Below, piece by piece: positions 1-14,000 of a DNA stretch of 64,000 nt. Within the stretch, counting starts at the first letter, position 1. Every line of letters begins with the position of its first letter. The DNA is from Lepisosteus oculatus (lineage: Eukaryota > Chordata > Actinopteri > Semionotiformes > Lepisosteidae). Under the pieces are notes generated by a model, which worked only from the letters and a program-made list of their open reading frames with translations, had not been told where the DNA came from and ran no database searches. The DNA lies in NCBI RefSeq assembly GCF_040954835.1, contig NC_090712.1:2861284-2925283 (forward strand), read 5' to 3'. Both the position numbers and the translations under genes were made by a program.

Positions 1-149
1 AAGTAATTGAAAGTGCATTCTTCAATGTGCTTTTTCTCTGCTTGGTAATTTCTGCACTCTGGAGGCTCCAAATAGGACTAAACAATAAAGACACTCACTC
101 TGTGCACAAGGCGATACCTACAGTTCAGAAAGCACTGGCTTGAACCCAG

Positions 150-640
150 GCTTTGCCAAAGTGTTTTAAAGGCAACGGGCACTCTTCTCCACCACCACCA
201 GTGTGTAGTCCCCACCTGGATGATGCGACGGCAGCTACAGTGCGCCAGTACACTCCCCACACACCAGCTGGGGAGGAGAACAGAGTGATGAAGCCAACTG
301 ATGGATTGGAATTATTAGAAAGCAATGATCGGCAAAGGCCAGGGGGAAATTTGGTCAGGACACCAGGTTAACGCCCCTACTCTCTTCTATAAACACCCTG
401 GGATTTTGAATGACCACGGAGAGTCAGAACCTTGGTTTTACGTCTCATCCGAAGGACGGAGCCATTTTTACAATATAGCGTCCCCGTCACCATACTGTAC
501 ATTAGGACCCACACAGACCGCAGCGTGAGCACCCCCTACTGGCCCCACTAACGCCTTTTCCACCAGCAACCTGAGCTTTCCCAGGAGGTCTCCCATCAGG
601 GTACTGGCCAAGCTCACATGCTGGCTCTCTCTGGTTTGCT
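150..640 (-). repeat. 5S-rRNA-headed SINE, copy A (ACOXL intron)
   Basis: Read on the minus strand: the head near 565-622 carries GGCCAGTACCCTGATGGGAG, close to the 5S rRNA box C. Next come 'ggggccagtagggggtgctc', the conserved 'acagaccc'/'cctaatg' segment, and a body ending in the 'gatgcgacggcagc' / 'ccacctggatgatgc' region. Same family as the copies at 8,270, 16,789 and 17,700. Confidence 0.85.
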
Positions 641-1901
641 AGAAAGCAGTGCCAGCCGGGCCGTGCCATCAGAAAACGATGAGCCGCCCCTGCAGTCAGT
701 GTTGTTGCTCCAGCAGCTTTGGAACCTGAAGCATGTCAGTGGGTCAATTCAGACATGTGCATGTTGCATGTGGTGGGTTTGATATGGTCCAAGATTCCAA
801 CCTCTGTGATCTATGGGGAAGCCTGGAAACCTTCAGTGTTACTCCATGTGAGAGCTGTGGCACTCATCACTTCTCCCCTGCAGCTCTGCTGCTTGCAGGG
901 GTAAAAGAATCAGGTGGCTTAACATCATACAGTGTCTGCATGTCTTTCCTTGCCGTCTTCTTTCACGGCGTCATCGAACCGAGGTGCTTAACAACAGGCA
1001 ATCTCAGAAATTTCAACCAAAAAATAAAATGTTACAATCAACAAAGCCAAACCATTCTGCTTAAACTGGAAATTGGTGGAAATTGTCTATTGTTGATCAG
1101 GAAGTTCTGAGGAATTAAACAGCAATCTCCAGAAAACTGAAAACAGGTAAGCTTATCTCTGAGGAAATAAACAAAGGGGTTATGTGGCTGATTTTGTGCA
1201 TTGTATTACTGTAACTTAGGCTGTGAAAAAGCCACAAAGCATGCTGTTCAAGTTTCAGCTCCGTACATGACTCTAACCACTGCTAGGAATCCTCCACTCA
1301 ATCACCTTTCAATCATTCCTGTAAGTCACAAGTCAGGTATTCGAGAAGGCTGAATGCACAATAACAATTTCCTGTAATTATCTATATGGACTACTGGATA
1401 TCTGCAGTGCTGCTTACCCACTTACAGTAAACAAGTTCTACACATGCCCTGTTTTCTGCTGGAATTTTAATCAATTCTAAGGCTGTATCACAATTCTTTA
1501 AACAAACCTCATGACTCAGGTATGATTTTGCAGTTTTACACAAATAACTGGCTTTCACATCTCATGATACAACTCAGCAGGCCCCACTCTCCCAACATCC
1601 AAAATGGAGTGTGTCTCCAACAAAACAACATTAAAACAAATGATTTGTTTTCTGTCCGCCACAGGACCATACTGGGAAAGACTGACAGGTTTGAGGCAAA
1701 GATGAGGGGGACTGTGAGCAAGAAGAGCCTTACATATCAGAACTGCATGAACATGACTTTGCCCACGTGATACACAGGACTACAACACACATCAACAACG
1801 GCAGCTGCCCGACAGCAGACAGCGTTGGTCTTATTGCCATGGTAACCATGGTGGTACAAGAGGTGAGCAGCAGGTTGTTTCACACAGACTGTGGACATTA
1901 C

Positions 1902-2018
1902 CTGGTGGTGAACGTTAACGCTAAAGCACAGGCCAGGTGAGGCATCAGCCGAAGATACTGTGTCTGGTGTTCGATTATCTTCACTTCTTCTTGGTCCTTC
2001 GGTCCAAACTGCCTGCGA
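1902..2018 (-). CDS. acoxl: ACOXL exon 11 (last exon in window)
   Basis: One hundred and seventeen nt after a CTCCAG acceptor; encodes [20 protein letters not shown] then [18 protein letters not shown], ending in phase 2 at GTAATG. The RRQFG-P motif is shared across the acyl-CoA oxidase family. The next exon, expected to begin with an RYAG-like segment, was not found between 1 and 1,890. Confidence 0.92.
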
Positions 2019-5000
2019 CTGGAGAAACAAAAAACAACATGCAGTTCTTAACAGCCTGTTGTGCAAGAAAATGTGGCTCCAGGTACAGTACGCTGAAAAG
2101 CAGGTACAGGGAAAACGATAGCAGTAAATCAATTTCCATTTGTCTAACTGGGCTTTTATGCTCGAAAATGTTTCTCCAAACATTTACAGAGTAACAATGT
2201 GTGCTACAATCATGTATCTGTTACTTTGCCTCTCTAAAACAGCTTGTTTGGGAAAGCAGGTCAGAAATAGAGTAGATTTATCTGCATCTAATTCTCAAAG
2301 AGGCCCATTGCACATGCGGATGCTATGCATGCAACAATGCCACTATTATCTCAAATGAAAAGAATGCAAAAAGGGCCATCAAGGAAATGGGCCAAAATGT
2401 GTGTGGTTTTTTTTTGCTTGGAGTCCACAAAACACACAGTAAGAAAAGGCAATATGAGACTGACATGATTTTAACCAGCTCAATCATTGCTCCATCAACA
2501 GCCTGGTGTGAAAGAGGATGAGAAGAGAAAACCAAATACACTTTATTTTAAAAATGTGACTTTTTTACTTATCTTTTTTTACTTATTTGCTTTACTTTTG
2601 GCAACAACCTTCCCACATAAAGCCATGTCAGTGCAGACATGTGGTGCAGCTGAACCTGAAAACGTCTGCAGTACAGGATGTTAATTGTTCCTGCTCCATG
2701 TCTTATATTTCAAACTCATGAAAGCTGCCAGACTCTGGGGCCGATTTAAACCTGCCAAATGTCTTCACGGACGTGATGACAGAAATAATAGAAATGACAG
2801 AGAAACTTTTAAACCCTTATAAACCTGGCAAAATAGGCAGAAAGACAAGCTCTTTAAATGAATTCAAATTGTATAATGGAACAAGTAAGGCCAGTTTTTT
2901 TCGCCACCACACAAGAAAAGATACAGCTGTTGCTCTGGAATTAGTCCAGGGATGAGCAACCAGATTTATTCCTGATCTTAAAAGGAAAGCCCTACAAGAA
3001 CTGGACCCTTCCTGTCTTGAACAGCGAAGACTACAGGGGAACCTGATCCGAAAACGTCCCAGGCCCTGATGAAGTCAATAGCCAGGATTCCTTCAATGAC
3101 ACTGAATCAACGCTGTAGCACAAAGCAGGGGACACGGGTGCAGTGGAAACCCCAGCACAGTGCTTTTAGAGCCGAGACAGGGGAGGAACTTCTGCTCACA
3201 AAGGATTCGGGGTTCCCGGAACAAGCTGCCCACCCACGTTGTCGAACCCGAGACCATAGCATTGGAACAAAAGGCTGGATTAGGTTGTTGGACCAATTAG
3301 CTACTGCAATTCACAGTTAAAAAGCTCCATGTTAAAGTGAAAGTTAAAGAGCTCCATGTGGGTTTCCTCTTTTTTGCCAACTTTATTTGGTTCTAACGTA
3401 CTTAGTATGCCTCAGCTTCAGTACTTGCAAGACACGGAGCATAGATGTCTTGTATAGAGACATATATTTTATTATATCCCAGCTCTTTGTTGAGGAACTA
3501 AACTCATTCTCATGACAAATTCAGGCAGCTAATTGACAAAATCCCATGATGCCTGGCGGACTGAGGAGCCGAGCTCACTACTAATACATGATGCGTGACC
3601 CCAGGATCAGAATCTCATTGAACAACTCCATCCCCTACGGCTCAGGGATCAGAGATCAGTTTCAGCCAGTGAGTTTGTCAAGTCGTAGAGTACTCTATCA
3701 AACGCACTGTGAGTCAAGTAGAATATATTTATTTCCTTTGAGACATATCATAGGTGCCTGAATGACTTTCACTACTTTTTGGGTTTTCACTTGGATCCAC
3801 ACTAACCACTAGGGTTGATATTATTCATATTCTCAATTATCGTATGACGCTACCGCTCGACTTTTTCAGTGTCATGTCAACTGGGTGCTCCTACAGAAAC
3901 CCAAAGGGGATTGTGGTGCCACTTCCTCCTCATACAGCAGCTTCATCATTTAGAAAACTAAAAATAAAATATCGCTGCAGATGCTCAGAGCTTAACGTTG
4001 CCCTGTTCCCCAGACACAGTCCCTTTGAAGCGACCTTATCTTTTCACTTGAACTATATCTTCCATTAATTAAATAACATTCTGAAGATTTGGAGTTTTCT
4101 CTACTGCTCCTGGATAGATTCATTAATCCTTCTGCCTTTACGGAGGATGGTGCTTACCTTTCAAGCCAATACATTAGACGTCAAGGGAGTCACAAGACTT
4201 TTTTTTCTCAACCTCTCTAACGTTTCTGGGAGGAAGTCTGCAAGTTTATACCCTTCGCGCTTTTATATGTCAAGAGTCTATAAATAGCTCCCACAGGGGG
4301 TTAGGCTGAGGAAACACAGTGGCATTCGCCTCTTGTGTTGCCATTGTTGGGTTTTTTTTGGTCTACGCAGCTCAGGGGAAACATTTCCCAAGAACCTTTG
4401 CTTCCGCTCCTGCTCCAGAGAGCCAGCTGTGTCTGCGGTGCCTCGTGGCCTCACCAGCTTCCACTGCTCCGCTGCCAGGACTCGGCTACACTGATTAGCA
4501 TAAGAAAGGTTACAAAGGAAAGGAGGCCCTTCAGCTAGTCCGTTTCATAGACAGATCCAGACAGTTCTTGGGAAAAAAAAAAAACAGTTCTGAAGTTCTG
4601 AGAACATGGCTGGCGCAGCCTGGACCACACTCACGCCTGCGTGAAGAAATGTCTCCTGCTCCCAATTTTTCACTGCACCTCTGCACCATTTCCCCATGGT
4701 CTCAGGTTTGTGTTTGGCTGCTGATTCCAGGGGGCTGACTTCTGTCAGTGTTTGAGGAGTGGAAATATTTGAATCCAGCCTGCCCCTCTATCTTGTGGTC
4801 TTCACTGTTCGAAAGTGCTGGGAATAACTGTGAAGTGATCAGGATTTTGTGCAAAGTGAGTTTTCGAGAAGTTGGGTGCTTATTGCTTCCCTTTTAGCAA
4901 ATTAGAGTAAGCAATAATATTTCCCCTTTTGTGTATCAGATCAGTATAGAACATTATTTCACCTGACTTGCGTGCAACACAGACAATGGCCACAACTATT

Positions 5001-8000
5001 CTGGATAAATGAAAATGACGCACATAAGCCCTCAGAGTACAAACAAACCACTTGCAAATGTTTTCTACCCATGTCCTAGATAATGCTAAATAAAATTCAA
5101 ACAACACACCAAGGATGACCCTTTTCATTCCCATTATTGGCAATGGTCAGCTACAGTGTAATACAATGGGCAGTACTGACCCATGTCATGACCCGGAACC
5201 AGATCAAAACCCTCCTGGGGCTATAGGTAAATATATAGTATTTCAGGGCTGCTACACAAGGGTTCTGTGGGTATGTGCTTCCAGTGTATATATCCCTCGA
5301 TACCAATGGGTTCTGTGATCATGAAAAGGACATCAAGCTTGGAAATTACTGCTAAATGGTCAGCTACTGTTAGAGAACCAATGTTTTTCATTAAGACTCG
5401 CAGAAAGCAAAACCACGACTGACACTTCGTCAGAACATACAGTCAGAAAGGGTCCAAAAAAGCGACCACTTGACTGTTTGGTTGCAGGTAGCTAACTGAT
5501 CCCAATAACTCATCCAGGTGTTTTTTTGAAATAAGACATGTTATTGGCATCAAAATCATGGCTGGGCAGCTTGTTACAGATCCTACAAAAAACTTTTTGG
5601 CTTCAGTAATTTGTGGTTGTCTAATGCATTTAAAGCAAAGGCGGCTGTTATTACGCATACAAAGCAGAACCACATCAGCCCCATATAATCCTGGGTAATT
5701 GTGAAAGGCCAATAAAATTGCCAACATGGATGAACCACCACAAAAACCCCTTTGCAAGATTTAGCAAAACAGCTACATTCCATCTGTAGAATTGTTTTAA
5801 GAATTAAATTTCAGTGCTTAGATACTAAGAGCCATTAACATATGCTACAAGTTTCAATACTTATTTGTTGCATTTTTAATATCCTTCTGTATACACTTCT
5901 GTATCTACTTGATCTGCATATATAGGTTGTAAGCAATCGATTAACATGTTAGTGAGGTTGATATAATCAGTCACAGAGATGTATTACTGTACATAACCGT
6001 AACCCTGGGGTTTGGGTTAGAGCAATGTTTCAGCCTGTGGTCAGATTACGTTTATTTTTACAGCAATCCAATTAATATATAGTACAGGTTGGTTATTATG
6101 ACCTCCATCACTCTATTATTACTTTCTATTTCTTTGATAAAACATTTTTAATACCACTGTAACCCCTAATGGAAAGTGTTGCCAAGATTTAGTAATTAAA
6201 TGGTAAGCTTAAGAGGCAATACAAATTTGTTGTCGAAAATATATAGGTCGTATTAGTTCATTATAGGCTGATGTTCTCCAAACACTGCTGTGCTACTGTG
6301 CTTCTGCAAAGCATTAGGTGTTCAAAAATACTTTATATCAGCTGCCTTTTCCTGTTATTTAATTTCTTAGAAGTTTCATATCCTTTGGTATATGTTTTTT
6401 AATGACATGTCAGTAGTCATTTCAATATAATTAACTATTTACAGGGTGTCATGCACCTGGCTGTCTATAAAACGTAGAAGTCTGATGTCATTTTTGAGAA
6501 ATAAAGATCAAATGATTCCACCTTAAGGAAAACACTGCATTAAGGATTTTCCATCTATTTTTTTTAATTTAGCGAATATTCATCCTTTTTTCTTACTGTT
6601 GTGATTGTATCCGACAGAGAGTTGAGCATCTAAGAATTGCGCTGAATTCATTTATGCAGGTTTGCCTTTCACCTTTGATTTCAGGTCAAAGGTGAAATTC
6701 ATGGTGAGAGAGACTGAAAAAATACTGTATCAGTAAGTGCAAGGAGAACTAGGACAACCAATATACAGTAAACCTCACACTGACTTTATAGAAATACAGC
6801 ATATATTTCTGTGAGGGCCACCCAAAATGAAATTCCCCTGGGTAAAGTCAAACTTAATTCACATGAGAAACACTGACACTTCCGGTTAACCTTGGAAAGT
6901 AAAGCACAAATAAATCAGCTAACAATCGGAGCCATTCTGCAAACGGAGGCACAGTCTGGGCACAGCTTAGAACAGAAAGGTCCTGTCCAACAGAAACTGA
7001 TTTGTGAGCACAGCGAGTCCATTTCAGCCACATGCACAGATTTTAGTCGAAAATATCTAAACCTCATTTTTTACTCTTTAAACGATATTTAATACAAAGT
7101 AAACATTTCTGAAGAACCTTTGAACATATGGTGCGCAAACATGGACAAGTAGCAGTTAAACGTTTGATATACAGTATATCTGTTAACTGCAGCGAACTTA
7201 CTGTATAAACAATTCAGTCTTTTTTACAGAGTCAACAACAGTTACAGTATAAGAATGTGATCTATGTACTACTGTTGAGCTCATACAACAGTTCATACAA
7301 ATTCCATGTGATACAATTACATTATTTTGTCATTCAGCTGTACCAAATGCCTATAAGTTAACTGATGAACTGCCTTGGTTTAGTAGTCTGCAACTTTGCA
7401 ACACGTGTCAACAGAGTCCTATAAACTGCATTTTCCTGTAAATCAAGAAAGCTGGAGGCTGAATGACTGGAGTGTGTCTTTGCAAATGAAGATGCTCTTC
7501 ACAGGCCAATTGCCGGATGCTCAAGGCACTTCTACTCAAAAACAAATCAATTTGAAAAAAAGTGGATATGAAAGAAGATACAAAAAAGCAAGGTTCCTTT
7601 TCAGATTGTGGTCTAACATTTTGAGTTTTCAAGAGATGCAAATCCACTGCGATTAGAAAATGGCAAACCTCAAATTCAAAGCAAAAAACAGGCATCGTTT
7701 TTTGTCAGCAACCAGAGCAAAACAGAAAACAGGCTTTCCCTCGTACTGCACTCCCACACAGCTAGAATATCATCAAATGGTCTGCACTTATTTCTTATCT
7801 GTGGCACATCACATCATGTGGTTTCAACATATAAGATGATGATCTCAAGAGAAAAGGTTTAAATATCAGATGGCCTTTCAAAATGCTAGTGCTTCCTGAG
7901 ACAAGGGTACAGATTACTACAGTGGAGGGCTGGATGGAGGGTGGGCATTATTTCAGACAACTGCACATCATTTTTGAAAATCAAATAAACTTCTTTGGCT

Positions 8001-11000
8001 CGATAGTTGTCAAAACATTTCCCTTTGGTTTGGCTCAGAACGTCTGTGATCAGCAAGAATCCAGTCTTGAAATTCTACTGTTACGCAAGGTACCTAGCTG
8101 CCAATACTATAGAAGAGGAACATAATGTTGTCAAGACTTCACTCATTTAAGACAATTCTTTAACATAAGCCTGACCTGTTTTCTTCTGAAACTCAATTTC
8201 AGCCCCAACTCCCTGCTTACTACCAAAACAGAAGTGTCTCCTTTTTTTCAAAATCTAGATTTTGAGCAGCTCTATCACCCTTTAGCTCACAGCTGGCAGC
8301 CCACTGAAGTTAAGCAAGTGTGAGCCTGGCCAGTACCTGGATGGGAGACCTCCTTGGAGAAGCTCAGGTTGCTGCTGAAGTGGTGTCAGTGGGGCCAGTA
8401 GGGGGCGCTCACCCTGTAGTCTGTGTGGGTCCTAATGCCCCAGTATAGTGACGGACACACTACCGTAAAAAACAGGCGCCGTCCTTTGTTGAGATGTAAA
8501 ACTGAGGTCCTGACTCTTTGTGGCATTTCTTGGAAAAAGAAGGGGTGTTACCCCAGCATCCTGGCCCAATTTCCCATTGGACCTTACCACTCACGGCCTC
8601 CTAATAATCCCCATCTCTGAATTGGCTTCATTACTCTGCTCTCCTCCCCACTGGGAGCTGGTGTGTGGTGAGCGTTCTGGCGCACTATGGCTGCCATCGC
8701 ATCATCCAGGTGGGGCTGCACACTGGTGGTGGTGGAGGGGATCCCCATTACCTGTAAAGCGCTTTGAATGGAGTGTCCAGAAACGCACTATATAAGTGTA
8801 AGCAATTATTATTAGATTGAAAATTTCAGCTTGCAGTTACTAAAGGGAATCATGTCTTGTCCTTTTTTTAAATAAAGAGCCAAGATGTTTGGAGAACTCT
8901 CTGAAAATGTTTCACATTTTGTCTAGTCAAAAAAATAAGGCAGAATGGACAACCATCTAAAAGTAAATATTACCCCTCTCCAGTGCATCATTCAACTAAC
9001 CCTCTAGCAGAAATCCATTCTTCTGTCTATGCGTAAGCAACAATAAAGAAAGCACACGCAGAGTGGTGTACAAGACACGGCCACAATATCCCCGACACTG
9101 AAACCATAAAAGATGGGTTTATTCTCAACTGTTCAACACTACCAAGTGATTCAGGTAAGGGGCTGTGTCAGCATGCGTAGTCTGCAAAGGAACAAGTAAT
9201 AGGTTTATTCCCTGCTGAAAAGAGAAGAGAGAAAACGCAACGTTTCGGCTGTGAAGCCTTCTTTAGGCGTCTTCTTCAGGTGCGAGTGTGAAGAGCGTCT
9301 GCTCACACCTGAAGAAGGCTTCACAGCCGAAACGTTGCGTTTTCTCTCTTCTCTTTTCAGCAGGGAATAAACCTATTACTTGTTCCCTTTGCATTACCAA
9401 GTGACGCCACTAACAGAAGGACCTTGGCACATACAAAGGCTCCCGTCTTGAAAACTGCAAGCAAGTATCTCAACAGAACTTGCCACCCCTCAGCTCTCCT
9501 ACAGCTGTCAGAGGGAACATCTGGAGCAGAGCAGAGAGGGGAGACCCACCGATGCAGACAACAGCAGAAGTGATGCAAAGTGGATTGTGAAGAATGAAGC
9601 CTTCTTTCATCGGCTACCTGCTGAGCCTTTCAAGTTCTTTTGTTAATGGCTTTTATATGAATAAACCATAGCGACTGCATTCAAAAATTATTAAGCTGGG
9701 AGCAGTTTATTAGCCAGACCCAGGCAAAAGCTGCTAATTAAAATCACAGCAAATGAAAAAAGCACACAGTCACATTTTAAGACCAGTTATGAAGAGGACT
9801 GACTTTGAAAACTGCGAAGTTTGCAACGACACAAAATATTCGGCGCAACTGAGGAAAAGAAGTGTGAAAAACACTGACGTACAGTAGCCCTTAATGCCGA
9901 CGTAATGGCCGTGCATTCTCATTTTCTGGTTAAAAACATCCTCTTGACAAGGTTATGGTGACAGAAAAGTGCAGAGTTAAGTACAGATGTGGTTGAGAGC
10001 AACCCTTTGTGTTAGATGCTAAGTTGCACTCTACACCACAATGCCTCAAACACCTGCAGAACAGACCACCACATCGCTTATCTACGATGTCAATCACCGA
10101 GCTGAAACAGGTGCCACGAAAGCCTGGGAAGAAGACAGCAGTCTAGCTTCAGTCGACACAGATCCCATAGAGATTTTATCTGGGAGGAACAACTGTAAAG
10201 GCCTCTAAACTTGAAGAGTCTGGTCTCACGCACAGTTTTGCTGCTGTGCTCATCTCCTGTACGTACAGATCCAACAGGGGCTAAAGCCTGGCTGTGTCAC
10301 AAGAAAAGACTGATTTAGCTTGTTATACAGATTTGTTCCCTCTATTTGTCAGTCTAAAAATGGAGAAAAAAAAACTCCCCAACTGCCTACACTTGTGTTA
10401 ACAGCTCAAATTAGTAGCGATGCGATACAAATGCGATAGCCTAAATTACACACCGTCACATCCTTCTGAGTGCTTTTCACACTACCCAGGCTGTGACATT
10501 GCAATACGAAGGGAAATTTATTCTCCACTTTCTTGCAAAAGTTGTTGCAGAAACGTAATCAGGCCCCATTGTCAGCTGTTCAAACTAACCTACTGTACCT
10601 CCTGCTCTAAAGGTCTGCTTCTCTCCCCTAATTCAGCCAAAATCCATGGACTTTCCATGAACGTTTCCCTGCTTGATTCCTTATTTTCACCATCAAGTGT
10701 TTGTCATCTGGGGTGTCCCCATTGCTGTGGCTTGCAGTCAGATTTCCCCATTCCAGCTATTGAAAAATCCCCCGCGATGATTGTGGATGAACAGGAACTG
10801 AGGTAAAGGCATCTTTCAGTAAAGCACAGAACCCACAAACTACACTTTATCACCTGGAAGTCTCCAAGAGCTATTGTTCTCTTGCAGCTGACCAACAGAC
10901 AACAGGAACATAATTTTAGCCCCTCTTATACGGCCTAAAATGAGCAAATGAGGGGGCTGTTTGTAATTGAGCTCAAGAGACAGCTAACAGCTTGATTCTG

Positions 11001-14000
11001 AGTGTTCACACTACAAACACCCTTGCGGGGAAACTGCAGGAAAGTAATGTACCTCTTTCTTTTGATGTTCTTCAGAGGTCAATGTGAATGCGAAAAAAAC
11101 GGTCACAAGACATGTAATCAACATTGCAACATATAAAAAATGAAATGACAGTGAGCAGCAGGTGCAAATCATAACAAAAAAGAGTGCTGAATTAAACATT
11201 ATCTCCCTTTCACCATTCCATTACTTACACTGGCTAATGTAAGAACACAAAATGAACCAAATTAACCTCACAAATCACAAAATGCAAAAAAGCAATTTAA
11301 TTTTCTTTAATATATATTATGAAACTCTAAATAGAACTACAAATGTATCAGCTACCTCAAAATCATTAAAAAGTCTTAGCTGCTGTGAGATTCTGAGACT
11401 TACTAAAAGCTGACATATAATTTCAAATATGCATCTCTGCAGAAGCAGTGCAGAACAGCTTCCAGCACACGACAGCGCGTCACTGTAGCCAATCGAAGGA
11501 GGCAGAAGATTTGTATCAGAGACATGGGCCACCTGCAACAGTCCAGGCACTGGAGTCCAGTCAGTGATGTCAACTGGCTCCTGCTACAAGCCAGTTTGTA
11601 GCAATCTCACAGGGAAGCACATCTTTAAATCGGGAAAAAAATCCAGCACCAAGCTTCCTATCAAGGATTTCATGGAAACACCTGCAACTCCTAACCAGAA
11701 TTTACCACGTTTTATCTCCTGCCCTCAGTCTGCCAGCTTCAGAAGATGCCTTTTGTATGCAGGCTGAAAGACCTGTTTAATCAGATTACACTTCAGTTTT
11801 CTTCAGTCAAATCAGAAGATATTAGGACATATAAAGGAAAAATATATTAAGAAGAAATAAATGGAGGGGAATATAATGGATTTAGCAATGCAAATAAAAA
11901 CAAAGAAACAGGAATATAAAATCATGGTGCCACTACCAAGCAAAATAGGAGCAGGACTTCAAACGTTTAGTAACAGCAACACAATTCCCTTAGGAAAATA
12001 ACACTTATTCGCTTGTACCTCAATGCACCTTTAAAATCATACAAACGTAAAAACAGATGCTAAAAAGCCATTGTATTTCACAGGTGTCACAGGCAAAACA
12101 GGAAGGTGCTCACAGCTGCATTCAAATCTTACTGACAGTGAAAAACTGTCTCCACCTTGACTGCCCCCAGACAACCTCCAGATTATTTTCCAACAGCATG
12201 CCTATTTCTAAATCAATACTCATTTAATGTCAATTTTCTATTCCTTTGCCATCTTTTCTTCTGGATCTATATCTTTAAGCTCTTCTAATTACAACCGCCC
12301 AGGTGTGAGACATCATGTCAGCGTGTATTTTTGCTGGACTGGTTATAGGCAATCAAAAATAATAGCAGAAAACAATATACAGTAACAGGAAATGCAGAAG
12401 AAGTAAACTTCTGCTTTAGAGGCACTGTACTCTGACTCAGTTGAGGAGGAAGGGAGGAAGGGTTGCTGTTTCTTAGGTCCACACATGACACCTGCCTGGG
12501 CATTAACACAGCATGCATAACGCTTTCATCTCCCAAAATTAAAATGGTACACATCTGCACTAAAAACAACTCACTCCCTGCTTCCCCTAGTGTCAATCAT
12601 GAAAATCATGTGATCCTTTTTTCCAAATAATTAACATAGCTTCCCAGCTGGCAAACTTTATACCTACCCTGGGCTGTACAATACAAGTGCGCTCTGGTAA
12701 AGATGTGCACATTGCAGAATCATGGAGATTAAGTGCACATGTCCATACAACAACAACACACAATGGCTGAAAGCAGCAACATATAGCCAAACATCTCAAA
12801 TTTAACATTCATCATACTCCAAAAACAAACATACCGGCAGGTTCACAGGAGATCCGTTAAAGTTCATACTTAAGATTAAAGCAGAGCTGGGAAGAAAGGC
12901 ATAACTGTTTTTTACACAACGACTCAACGACGTTTAGTGCCAGTTTATAACACATCTTCACAGCTTTCCTTCAAAGCAATCTCTCGATTCAATTAAAATA
13001 ATTCCGGTTATATAACTGTGGTGTTTTTTTTTGTCTTTCTTGGTGTGCAATTAAGGACCACTATCGTAAACGTGCAATGTTCATGCAATAAGTGATTTCC
13101 CTCCAAATTATGAAGAGAGGCATTCTGTTTATTACTCACAGAAAGTATTTCTTGGGTGCAGGTGTTGTGTTTTTGAATAGGTTCTGTCCTGACAGGGCAG
13201 CTGAGCCCTAGACACTGGGGGCTGCTGAGACTGTGAGCAGGGGGAGGTGTTGTGCGCTCTGCGCTTCACAGATTCTGTGTGCAGGAAGTGTATCCTCCTT
13301 GTGTGGGTGGTGATGCTGCACAAAGGCGCTTACACTGCTGCCAAAGGGGGATTCTGGGGATACCATGTGTCAACCGCAGAGATAAAAAACCCAGCCCCCA
13401 GCCCCCAGCCCCCAGCATGGAAAGTTTGTGTGCGGACACACACAACCAGTCTGTATACATCTACAAAGAGAACAGCAACAGCCATGGAAAATATCTCACA
13501 AAATAACTTTTTGTGTGTGTGTGTGTGAGTGTGAAACTAAGAGATTTCACTTTTTAATTGAGTTCGGCTTACATTGAAACAACTTTTCTTCTCCACCAGG
13601 ACACTTCATGTCCTATGGCTTAGGGAGTTTTTTGTGTTTTGTCGATCATGAAATGGCCAGCTGACTGCTCATTGGACATACTGTAGCCGAGTTTCCCCAC
13701 TCAAAACAGCACCATGTGTGGAAGATGCATCCGAGAGAGAGAGCACAAAGGTGAAAGGGCTGAGCAGACACAAAAGTCAGAAAACTGCTAAAAAGGAGAG
13801 AAACTGCTTCAACTGTATGACCGGACAGGATATTCCAGACAGCCACAGCACTTTATATAAGGAATGGTCAATGGTTTTCAGTTCCAAAAGTACAGTCAAT
13901 TGTCTTATTTCTATGTTTCTACTGTACCAGCTTTCCTCTGAGACAACAATTTTCAGGACTTGAAATTATTCTATCGATCTTGCCTCAGAGCTCCCTCTCT

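Noticed and set aside
1..1890. Search for ACOXL exon 12
   Set aside because: No minus-strand segment matched the expected R-Y-A-G-x-L-L continuation with proper phase, so I do not call one.
10420..10806. 128-codon plus-strand open frame in ACOXL intron 10
   Set aside because: No recognisable motif, antisense to a long intron, no splice support; length is within chance for 64 kb of intronic DNA.
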